From contig NHNY01000013.1 of NCBI GenBank assembly GCA_002786065.1, forward strand, positions 186,001 through 250,000: a DNA stretch of 64,000 nucleotides. The letters are read 5' to 3'. The translations under genes and the position numbers were made by a program. Below, one piece after another: positions 23,110-33,749 of this stretch. The stretch's first letter is position 1. Each line of letters begins with the position of its first letter. Source of the stretch: Microcyclospora pomicola (taxonomy: Eukaryota; Ascomycota; Dothideomycetes; Capnodiales). The notes under the pieces were generated by a model. It worked only from the letters and a program-made list of their open reading frames with translations. It was not told the origin of the DNA and did not search any database.

Positions 23110-25808
23110 TCAGGACACCATTGGACTCGAGGGCATACCACTAGCATCCAGAACAAATTCGCTTTGAACACGCCGGTAATGCATTTGGGCGTTTGTCACC
23201 GTTGTCTGACGCTTATGAGGGACGTCCGGCGACTCGCTTTGCTCTCGAGCTCGTTTTTGAGACCGTGTCAAAAAGCTGTGGGTTCGGCTCGGTGTTCGGA
23301 ATGAAGGCTGCGACGCTGGTAGGTCTAGTCCAGACCCAGGCGTCGTGGTCGCCCTCGTCGACCGAAGTCCTGAGGCTGGCGTGACTGGTGGTGGCAAGAC
23401 CGAGCCATGCGTGGTAGACGACCCCTGCTTCGGGTCGTGGTGCAAGGAATCTAGCGAAGTCTGCGTTTCATACTGCATGGTTCTCAGCCACCGTGCGTGT
23501 GACGAAAGGTCACGGTCAACTTACATGATGCGCAACGTGAAGCATAGGGTCAAACAGGGCGCCGAGCATCTCCTCGTGACATGGTCCATCTTGAACAACT
23601 ACCAGGTGTGATTTGACAGGATCGCCTCCTTCCCGCGATGCCGTTTCTTTCAAAAGGTAGCCGGCCCGTTGATATGCAACATAGATGAGACCTGCTCGGA
23701 ACGGCTTCCACCCTGCGATAGCGTCAGTGATATGTGCTGTTTGATGAACGAGGAGAACGTCTACCCATATCTTTGCCCAACTGCTGCTGAGTCGTCAAGC
23801 CATGTTCCTGAGCATGATGAATACCTCGTCTCATCAGGCTGAGGTCGCTGAGCTTGTTCGCGATGTTTGTTTCCTTACCTTCAAGCAGACACCTATAGCA
23901 GACGTGCTCATCGGGTAGGCGAGGATCATCGCTGCCTAGATAGCCATAGCAATGTAGGTGTTGCCAGGTTTCACAGTACGTGCAGTTTACCTGTGAGTCT
24001 TGTCAATGCCAAGATAGCTTCAGCGGCAGCTTCTCACTCTCACCATGTCACCTTCCTCGGCCATGTGACCGCACTGGCAGTCAACAACATCGGCTGGACC
24101 AGCGTCCTGGGTTGCTTTTCTTTTCGAACCTCCACGCTTCTTTGTAATCCTGCGACGTTGAGCTTTGGAACAATCCAGGACCTCTTTCTTACGCGGCAGC
24201 AACGTGGGCTTCTCACATCGACCACCGAGACCGGGGACCGACTTGGCACTTGGCTGTATCAGTCCACTAGGAATGGCCGTCGACTTGTTAAAGACCATGG
24301 CAGATCCTGGTGCTTTCAAAAGTCCTTGCGACTGAGTATCGCCTTGAGTGATATGCTCCGGCTGCATCATCCTCTCCAGTGCAGCACCCATATCAATAGC
24401 TTCGTTATCACTCCGCCTTCGATGGGTGTCACAGGACGCAACCGCACCACAACCTGGCTCCACGACACCATTGCGAGCCAATGGTGTGCTAGCAAGTGTT
24501 CTGGAGGATTTGTCATGTGCACTTGAAGCATTCTGCCCAAACAAATTTGGCCTCGCCTGCTTTTCTAAGCCAACTGCTGCTGGTTCATCTTCGATCGCAG
24601 TAGATGCTGTGCTTATGTTGCTCACATCAGGAGACTCTCCTAGCTCGGGTGACGCTGCCGGGCAATTCGACTGAGCACTGGCCTTATCTGTAAGCTCTTC
24701 TCTACCGCGGACGGCACGATACTCGAGAAGCTTTGGGTAATGAGCATCGCCTTGCACGTTACCCGAGCGGTTGCGCAGTGGCTGCAGACTTAGTATCTCC
24801 ACGATTGAGCTATCAGAGTGTCAGTGGGAGATGCGGCTGTCGAGTGTGTCTGCTTTGCGATACCTGTGAAATAGCGTACTGAATTTGGTCAAAGCGTTGG
24901 TTGACTGCTCCCAGCCACGTGCACTGGCATAAAGCAGAGTGCCCGTGGTGGAAGCAACGAATCCCGGCATGTCGTGATGCCCTTTTTCACCTGCGTAGCA
25001 AAGCTCCAGAGAAATGTAGCGCTTCGCTAAGAAACTTCAGGTCAGGCAGGGCCAGTGTGCGGAAACTCTGATACTCACCAGGAAGCACTGGTAGAACATT
25101 ACCCAGTCTCGCAAATTCGCGAACCAACGCTTGTAATGCATTGCTCGTATCTTCGACGGTCATGCGCACCCTTCCTGGCGACTTCACCTCCAGGCCAGTA
25201 GGGCTGCTTCCGTTGTCGCTTGTCTTTGTGTATAAGATCTTGAAAGCGTACTGCTCTAGGATCTTCTCGCGATCCTCACTGTCTGGATGTACGTATACCT
25301 TGATCGAGTGCAAGTGGCCAGCTTCTAGCGCAACGAATGCTCCTTTCTCCTACACACAGTGAGTGGTAGAGCGGATATGAGATAGGGTCAGCTTACCAGC
25401 CAATCCAGGAACGTGTCCACCCGTCTACTTCGCCCGCGCCGAAGGACCTGGATCTTCGTGGAATTGCCACCATTCGTCACATGCCGGCGTCGAACCAGGT
25501 TCCCATCTGCGTACTGGGCGTAGGAGTGACCAGTGTCGCTGGTCTCGTAGTAGATCTCGTCGAAGACGCCATCGGAGAAGAAATCTCTGAGCAAGGTTAG
25601 TCCCACACAGCAATTGTGATCCGCACATGACATGCCGTATATATGCCAGTGTACTTAACTGTGAAGTAGTCAGTGGCGCTGTTATGATCAGCTTTGTATC
25701 AGGACTCACTCCGCTGTGCAGTATTGTCTGGACAAGCTGCAGGCTGTGCTTTTGATCAACGGCTGTCCTGGTTTTCGTGACCGCTTTCTGGAGTTGCACG
25801 GCCGCCAT
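23110..25808 (-). CDS. HOP1: meiotic chromosome axis protein HOP1 (HORMA + PHD), nine exons
   Basis: HOP1 coats meiotic chromosome axes and promotes double-strand breaks, homologue bias and checkpoint signalling. Exons 25710-25808, 25627-25658, 25397-25586, 25079-25349, 24864-25026, 24044-24809, 23765-23990, 23525-23712 and 23110-23472 sum to 765 residues. The HORMA domain spans exons 1-5: SLQLVQTILHSGLSTLAYIR, DFFSDGVFDEIYYE, VDTFLDWLEKGAFVALEAG, VYVHPDSEDREKILEQYAFKILYT, then VEDTSNALQALVREFARLGNVLP. A PHD-like zinc finger follows (about 495-545): CQC, then CTYC, WQHLHC and VCYRC across intron 6. After it comes a winged-helix-like segment (LMRRGIHHAQEHGL). The C-terminal 120 residues are Ser/Thr/Pro-rich, where fungal Hop1 proteins often carry a closure motif. 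Exon 2 is only 32 nt and intron 2 only 40 nt. Confidence 0.92.
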
Positions 25809-28008
25809 ATTCCCATCACAGCAGTTCGTCAGATGCAGAATTCCCGAGAACTTGGCATTGATATCGAAGGCGATGCTGATGGAGATGTGTGTAGGTAGGG
25901 AAAGCGAAGAAGAGTTGAGTGAGAACGCTCGGATGACAGCCGCGCACGCGATCTACTGTAGGCAGGCACGACCCACGTACTGACCTCAGACGTCAGACGC
26001 CATTTGGGCACCAGCATACAACGACGAGTAAGTATAGAAGGTAGTCAACTCGTGTGAACCAAGAGGATATGGAGCATTCGGTATGAAATGCGACCGATCA
26101 CCTCAAATGGGCTCGAGTATGCTTGATTACGTGCAGGCTGAGCAGTACGCTTCTTTGCCCGCTTTACACAGATGAGGACACATACGGGAGTAGCAAGCAG
26201 CAGCTCGAAAGACGTTACTGCACCACTCATTAGATGTTTATATGCGATTCTGCATACTGGTCAGCGTCAGGAATAGCCAAGCAACAACAGATCTCCTACC
26301 TACCTCTATACGAAAGGACCAATACAGCTTCTTTGAATCCGAGCAACGACCCATGTCCTCCATGCTACTCATCACATCTTATGTCTCACGATCCAGAGCT
26401 TGAGTAGGCGACTTAGAATGGACCGCATCGAGCATTGATAACTCCGCTGAGTATCTCTGATCATCAATCTGATTCAGCTCGGTGAGAAATTCCAGCGCTA
26501 TTATGCTCATCACCATGTCTGTCTGCATTCCTATTGAGCTGTCCGATCAAGACTTGTAGTCGCAGAGACGTTGAGACCCCAGGATCGATCGCCACGGAGA
26601 GTGTTCTGCACCCATCGGCGTTCGATGGCACATCACCACATCATCCCCGGGCTTCGAAGTATCGAGTAACCTGGATCTGCGCGTATCTTAGATTCATTCA
26701 ATGATGTTAACATGTAATGATGTTGCAATGGAAGGAACTTGTCATCTGGGTACAGATGGGGCCAGGAATGGAGACGGGACTTGGCTGAAACCTTATGTAA
26801 TCGTGGACTTCATCCCGACTCTGACTTCACTCTCTCCATACCGAGCTCCAACATCTGGTATCAAGCCAACGTCTACTCTTTATGCTCGACGACACATCAC
26901 CTCAGCACATCTTGCACCTGGTCTCACACCTGGAGTCCCTTTGGTGCCAGGTGTACTGCCACGACTGGCCTGTCCTCGACTGTTCAGTACAAGAGACACC
27001 GATCGGTGAGAATGTGTAGAAAGAGCTTGAGAGAGGAAGACATATATTTGTGACCATCGCGGACAAGCCGTAACTCACTATCCGCCCAGACTGCTTGTGC
27101 CATTGGCAAGTCGCACGGCTGGGCCCATGATCTCGATCGCAAAAGTGCTTGCTCCGATGCCACATCCAGCTAGATATCTGTACTTTTCCGTTTCCTTTGC
27201 TATCAAGCTTTCGACAAGCTCCCGCTCCACATGTTATCGAAAGTTGACAACAACCGCTCAATTCAAGAGCGTTCGCGGACCAGAGGCTCGACGAGCATCG
27301 TTGTCAAGCCGAGGATGCAACCTCGACATGTGCTGCTCTTCTATGGTGCGCAACGTCTGTGTGGTTCCTAGCCGGAGAGCTTGCCATGATCAACGTGGTA
27401 GTACGTGTTGAAACGACTCACCACACTTTTAAGCCTGTGGATGTTGGTGATACTTTCCCTGGTTTGTATTCCGGATGGCCCTTCTAGGCGTTCTGGCTTA
27501 TGGCAGCGGACAGCTTGGGCTTATTGTCCAGCACAATGTCGTCCTGCAGCGATGAGCGTCGCGAGACCCACCTTCACATGCCTGATGCGTTTCTATATCG
27601 TGGCAAATAGGATTGGCGTGCTGATTGTATTCGCTGCAGGTTGATGCTGTCCAAGGCCGCATCGTGACTCCATGAAGATCTGGCCATGAGCGACATCTAC
27701 CCATCAACCTGGAGCCTCGGTGGGTATGAAGACGGTTGTCAGATGTCTAACAACGGCGCAAATCGATCATGTTGGCTGCAAGGGTAGCGTGTAAATTTTC
27801 GGAAAATGCCTAGTAGACTTCTCTTGAATCACGCGCGGTGTTTGTTTACGACTTCGCGCTTCTGACGTCCACCCTGACTTTTTTCCCACGACACACATAA
27901 CAACATCAGCGACTCTTGCCTACACCGCCACTGCTTGCCTCTGCCAATTGGTGCCTGGAGTCTTCTGGTGTTGGACAAATGATCAGTGCTGACTGATAAC
28001 AGAGCAGG
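25809..28008. other. 2.2-kb region between HOP1 and the YTH gene
   Basis: This is divergent upstream DNA for both neighbours. Most of it shows nothing. Between about 27070 and 27690 on the minus strand several short frames read like protein (for example one ending in IEIMGPAVRLANGTSSLGG before a stop near 27079, and one starting MARSSWSHDAALDSINLQR at about 27687). I could not join them with phase-consistent splice sites, so I do not call a gene. Confidence 0.35.
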
Positions 28009-30988
28009 ATGAACCCCAACGTACGCAGGGCCACGCCCCCCGAGCGTGCATCGTCACCCTCCAGTCCTTCAACACCCTCCACGCCAGTCACAGCAATCCC
28101 TTGGCACGATGCAGCATACAGCGCATCGCCAGGTCGCTTGGGACAGAAGCTTACAGCTTGGGGCTCACCCATACCTGCTGCGACTCGCAGCGCCACCATG
28201 CCCGCAAAAGCACCTTGGTCGCCCAACGTTCCTGCCCTTATAGGGCTAGGGCTAAACCTTGGCGAAAGTCCGCACTCGGAAGTGAACAAACACAGCACCT
28301 TCACTCCTTCATCACCTTCACCCCTCCGACTAGTACCACATTCTCCCACCACCATCAAACCTCTCCGAAAGACATACCCGCTGATGCAACAAGAGTTCGA
28401 CACACCACGCAAAATTGCCGATCAGCCTCGTCTCCACCCAAACTTGCCAAGCACTGATGCCACATCAGACCATACAATGAAGTCAAATAACAATTCGTCG
28501 AGTGATATGCAGCTGCCTGGTCCATGGCCATCGCCACCAAACCAGAATGACCGCACGCTGGCCTTTGGTTCCTTGAGCCCCCACTATCTCGAGACTAACC
28601 CCGAGCTTGCCGATGTGCCAACGCCGGTTTTCAAGCAGAACAACCATCCTCAGGGCTGGAAGAAGCTCACTCGTGAACATGGCTCTCGTGTTGAGGAAGC
28701 TTTTGAGGGTGCTTACAATATTGTTCGCGGCCTGAACCCAGACAACTTCCCGTAAGTGATTATTCCAACATCTGAATACCGTCACCTGCTGATTCGTGAG
28801 TTTCAGTATGGCTTATGGCACTCGTGTGGTTAATATCAAGACCGAGCACGTCGCAAACATGCACATTGCCGTCCAACGTGGTGTGTGGTCTACTCTCGAC
28901 AAGGTGTCACGCCGTATCATGGTCGTTTGGAACGCCCGCAAGAGTCCAGAAGAGAAAGTCTTGCTATTGTTTGCGATCAACGGCAGCAAGAACTATTGCG
29001 GGCTGGCTGAAATGTCGGGCTCATACGACCCGGACAGCAATGTCGAAGGCTGGCAAGGCAGCCACTGCTCGGGGTGAGCCTCACAGATCCTGTTATTGAA
29101 ATGACCTCGTAAACTGACTCCCATCCAAAGCTCCATCCCGTTGACGTGGCTGTACGTCAAGAATGTTCCGTATACCAATGTCAGCCACATCTTGCAGCTT
29201 CACAACAACCAGCCTGTGGTAAACATGTGGAATGGTATGAAAATTACTACTGAGACTGCTCGCAAGGTCGTCGAGGTCTACGTGCAGACTCCTCATTTCA
29301 CGAACATCTTAGCCTGGCTTGAGGGAACTGGGACTCATTCGCATGCTCGTCTACGAGCTCAGTCGAGCAACAACGCGTTCCACAAAGGTCGTGGAGCAAT
29401 GCCTGCTACTGCTGGACCAAGCGAACGTCGCTCAATCACAGCCAACACTACCAGCAATTGGTGCGCGGAGACCGGCACTCGTGCAAATGAGGAGTTTGGA
29501 GACGGACAGCAGGATGCACATATGACACCGACGCATCAGCCTCCCCCTGCGCCCCGAGCTGTCATCGCAACGCCACCGCAGTTTAGCAAAGCGATGATGA
29601 GTCCAAATCCTGCAGTGGCCAGCATTCCTTACCTCATGAACGCTGATGGTTCATTCACCATGATCGGTAATGGCCAAAATTCCAATAGAGTAGCGCAGCA
29701 ACAGCAGCTCCCTGTCGCGCATATGCAAGCTTCGCAGAACATTCCGAGCAGCGCACAAGGGTTCAATGGCCGTCATCGTGGATCGACACGTACACATGGA
29801 GGAATGCGAGGAGGCATGGCACATGCACTTCAATTGCGCGGGACAAAGTCCATCCCTACCATACGCGAATCAGACTTTGACAAGTTCCGCAACCGTACAG
29901 TAGACATGTCGGTGGCCTCTGGTGCTCAGAGCGCGATTGGAATGATGGCGACTCCAAAGCCAATCAATATTTCGAACTCTCACTTCGACTTCCGTCGTGA
30001 GCTCCAGCACGCTTATTCCGCTGACTCGCTCGTGCCTTACAATGAGGCTCAGATAGCCCAGCTCAAGCTTCCCCTGTCGGCCAGTGTCAGCAGTGGCAAT
30101 ATTACACCTTTGGCAGACTACCCCGACCCTTTCGCTGGCCCCAATGAGAAGCCTCAGCATTCGCGCACCGAATCGCAGATCAGTCAGTCCTCATACCCGC
30201 AGTCTATGGAAGATGCAGACTCTTTGGCGGGATACAAGCCGATCAATCGTATGCCACAGCTAAGACGTAGCAAAGAGAGCCGAAACTTGCAGGCAAACGC
30301 CACTCCTGCTGTTGGCCGTGAGCAAGCTCACTCGCCATCGATTTTGGAAGAATGGAAGAATCGTGCCGTCAGCGACCTTGCTCGTTCGACTGAGCAGACG
30401 ATGTCCTTCTACCCAAATGCTGTTGATCGTTCTGTCAATGCCTCCGACAGCGGCCACTCATCGCGGTCCATCAAATCCACGCTTACCCTGCATCAGCAAG
30501 CTGAATACTTCCGCATCCTAGCCGAGAAAGCAGAGTATGAAGCCAACATGAATGACCGTCTTGCGCGTCTGGGGATCGTGGATGGTGCCTTTTGTCCTGC
30601 GCACATTCCTGGACCAAGCAGTGACTCTAGCAGCCGTCCCCGCTCTGGTGGGAGCAGCGAGGTTGGGTCTACCGTGGAAACGTCTTCCATCGAGCAGTAC
30701 AACGTCTCTCCAGTGCGCAACAAGGCTGGTAACGTGCTTCGTTCCGTCTCCAAGCACGGCCCATCGACTCACGGACGATCAACCACGGCAGGTCTGCGTG
30801 CTCGTGCTAAACCGTACCAGGACTCGTGGGACTCCAACGTCAAGCGTACTGTCGACCAGCTTGTCACGAGCCCAGCCTCGTCTAGTGTCGGTAACAATGT
30901 TCACATTTCACCAACTCGTATCTCCTCGGATGGTGACAGCACTTACAGCACGAATGACCCCTCTGGCGGCATCCACCTGCAATACTAG
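28009..30988 (+). CDS. YTH-domain RNA-binding protein
   Basis: YTH domains recognise N6-methyladenosine in RNA or, in fission yeast Mmi1, a sequence motif in meiotic transcripts. Exons 28009-28751, 28807-29073 and 29131-30988 give 955 residues. The N-terminal 240 residues are Ser/Pro/Thr-rich and disordered. The YTH domain lies at about 250-395: GTRVVNIKTEHVANMHIAVQ, RGVWSTLDK (first cage Trp), LLLFAINGSKNYCGLAEMSG, EGWQG (second Trp) and PLTWLYVKNVPY. Both introns interrupt this domain. The residue five after the second Trp, often a third Trp, is Cys here. The long C-terminal tail is Gln/Ser-rich with a predicted helical patch (HQQAEYFRILAEKAEYEANMNDRLARL). Domain identity is secure; whether it reads m6A is not. 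Confidence 0.87.
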
Positions 30989-31819
30989 TCCAAGTGTTCT
31001 CTTCTCGCGCACTTGGCCACATTTGTGTTTGGCTTCTCGAAACGATTGCTTGCATTCCACAAGAACAGAAGAGCACTAGGGCACGCATGGAGAGCGCAGA
31101 ATCGCCAGAGTCATCGCATGTTTATAATGCAACGCTACCTACGCCCTGTGACAACAAAACAGTTTTCTTTATGAGTAAACACGATACCACGATACCATGA
31201 CACTAATTCGCAGCGCTGGTCATGATGAGGCACTCACTGCCTACCTTATATTTGAAAGACACCGAAACCCCATTTTCTTTGCGATTCGAGGTACCCTTGA
31301 TGCACTTTGTTTCGCACGCTCTCAACTCATCGGAGGACAACTGCTGCTTTCCCATACACGACACACAGGCCCCTCCCTGCATCCTCATATCATATCAGCC
31401 TACTGACAATGATGAGTTGGTGGAATGGCCAAAGTGCTGAAAATGTGGTCGTTGGGTATGCGGGATAGCACAAGCAGGGACAGCGCTTGAAATATCGCGC
31501 CATCACCTCAATGAGGAACGCTGCTCGTACAATACCCAGAATGTCTTCTCCTTTGCTTGGAACCAAATCGAAATTTGTCTTTACATTGATTGCCTGTTGC
31601 CTTGTGATTCGTGAATGTTGTAAGTGTGGGACACTCAACGACGTACGTGAAGGTGCTCTGTCTTCAGCGTCATCAGCGTCATTTCTCTGATGCGCTGTGA
31701 CGCTGGAGATACCGAGATGGAGTTTAAGTACCAAGTCCTCGGAAACAGCATTGACGGAGTAAGGGCTGATCGCTGACTTTAGTTACGACGTCGATCCTTT
31801 CAGATTGCACAGTTCCGTG
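30989..31819. other. intergenic region
   Basis: This is 831 bp after the YTH gene. Open frames of 60-115 codons lie on both strands without motif. A short ATG frame with a GTAAGG donor-like site (about 31719-31760) precedes the hydrolase but does not join it in phase, so I do not treat it as an exon. Confidence 0.35.
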
Positions 31820-32782
31820 ATGCTATCTAACTACCTAACAGCCGACCTCGAAGGCGGCCTTCGTCTCGCATATCAAGACAGCGCACCGACAGCATCTTAC
31901 GCAGCAGTACGTGGAACGATCATTCTGCTTCACGGCTCCCCTTAAACCTCGCACCAGTTCAGATTCGCCACACCATGGTTGTGCGACGCCGGCTACCGAT
32001 GCATTGCGCCCGACTATTGTGGGGCTGGCCTCTCTTCCAAACCGACCGATGGTTTGACGATATCGTCGATGGAAAGTGATATAGCGGCGCTGATCTCGCA
32101 TCTCGATCTCGCTGAATCCTCCGGTGGTAGCACATCATCCCCACTGCATGTTGTCGGCCATGACATCGGCGGCATGATTGCTTGGTCTCTCGCAGCTCAG
32201 CACCCGCACTTGCCGGCGTCGGTATGCTGGGGCGAATGTCCACTACCCGGGACCACGAGCTTCGACCAGGAGCTCAGCAGTCGCGAGCGCGAAATCCAGC
32301 AATTCCACTTCATTTTCCACGCCGTCCCGGACTTTCCAAAGGCGCTCATCGCAGGCCGAGAGGAGATTGACGTGCATCACTTCCTGCACAAGATCACGTA
32401 TAATCATTCTGCCTTTCCACCGGAGGTGGTCAGGCAGTATGCTGAGAGTTACGCACAACCAGGCGGCATCAGGTGTGCTATGGAAGTTTATCGTGCTTTC
32501 GATAAGGATGTCGAGGAGAACCGTTACCTGGTTCGTCGCTACGGGAAAGTCCAAGTGCCGACACTGATCCTCAACGGCGAGTTCTCAAGGCTCAAGGATG
32601 GCGCGGAAGAGATGGCGAAGAAAGCCACGCAGGAGAGTGTCTTGAAGGTCGGTGTTGTCGATGAGTTTTCGCACTATCTGGCGGAAGAAAATCCGGAGGG
32701 TTTTGCCAGAGCAGTAATGGACTTCCTGGAGCGCGTCGAGTGTAATGGACCATCGTGTAAGGGGTCACAACCTAGTCCTTAG
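31820..32782 (+). pseudogene. alpha/beta hydrolase, epoxide-hydrolase-like, with an in-frame stop
   Basis: Most of a soluble epoxide hydrolase/haloalkane dehalogenase type alpha/beta hydrolase (about 320 residues) is present in one frame from the ATG at 31820 (MLSNYLTADLEGGLRLAYQ). The oxyanion motif LHGSP is followed by TAA at 31943-31945, exactly where relatives usually have Gln in HG-P-Q-T-S-H-Q-F; the frame then continues TSHQFRFATPWL. Downstream are the nucleophile elbow VVGHDIGGMIAW and the catalytic His in DEFSHYLAEENP. The stop lies inside a 51-bp in-frame stretch (31907-31957) bounded by GTACGT and CAG, which looks like an intron. Splicing it out would restore an open frame but delete the oxyanion-hole strand. 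A single CAA-to-TAA change in a recently lost gene is the simplest reading. Sequencing error or a regulated intron cannot be excluded. Confidence 0.62.
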
Positions 32783-33749
32783 TAGAGATAGCAATGACTT
32801 ATTACATATGGCGTATCGATGTCGAAGTGAGATGTCTCTGAATGTATACCTTATGCAGGGGTTTTCATACACGAATATGGTGGTGCTTCTGGAAGCGGAC
32901 ACCCTCGTAGCAATTGAGCGGAGTCAAGGAGGACTGGTCATCTACACTACCACTGCACTGACGACAAGACTCAAGTCATCAGACGGATATGCTTGGGGGA
33001 GTGCCAGGTCGAGTTGTCAGCACACTTGAGTTGAGCGAAGAACGGTTCGACGAACGTCATGGCCCGTGCACCTTGAGGATACTTCCATCTCAAGGCACAT
33101 ACACCCTCGATACATATCCTCACAACAACCTACTTGTTGAACACACTATGCACTGTCATCTCAAGCTAGGCCTAGGGCCCAATACGCCTGTATAGTACCG
33201 TCCACTGGCAAGATGGCGCTACTCAGTCGCTTGCTTGCGAGCAGTCGAGCTATACAGTCTTTCGGCAGATTGCCTCGATGTAGCGAAAGCGTACCAATGA
33301 TAACACGCCACATCTCTGGTGGTGGGGGAGCTACCAGCAAGGACTCTAAGTAACTTCGACCTATTTGAATCGACGCGGTCTGTATGCTACAAGCTTGAAC
33401 CTCTATAAGTAGGATATCAGCATGCTCGATACGAACATCCCTGGGCACCTCAGTGATCGGCAAACCTGGAATGCTGCTGCTGCACCCCTTCGAGATGTCA
33501 TACAGCACAGCGCGAGAAACTGTGATGGCCAGGATGGAACCCGCGTGCAAAGCTCACAACATTTGCGACCGGTTCATAGACATCATATTATCCCCCTATC
33601 CTATACGACGCAGTCTTACGAGATCTATCTCAGGTATGCAAGTGCTGAAGCGTCGCATCAGAGGTCATACTGATGATCCAAATCGTCTTTCTCACGCATT
33701 CCGAAAGTCCCGAAGGAACTCAGTGCTCAATCGCATTCCAGAAAGAGTC
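32783..33749. other. intergenic region with one small candidate ORF
   Basis: This is 967 bp between the hydrolase and the first O-methyltransferase. Besides the 46-codon frame listed next, longer frames on both strands (about 33161-33788) overlap one another and show no family signature. Confidence 0.35.
33213..33353 (+). CDS. possible small mitochondrial-type protein or first exon
   Basis: A 46-codon frame begins MALLSRLLASSRAIQSFGRL and ends in a Gly-rich, Lys-containing tail. It has Arg, Ser and Leu but no acidic residue in the first 23 positions, the composition of a mitochondrial targeting sequence. The stop codon overlaps a GTAACT donor-like site, so this could be the first exon of a longer gene. 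I could not find a convincing second exon. It may equally be chance. Confidence 0.22.
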   Translation: MALLSRLLASSRAIQSFGRLPRCSESVPMITRHISGGGGATSKDSK

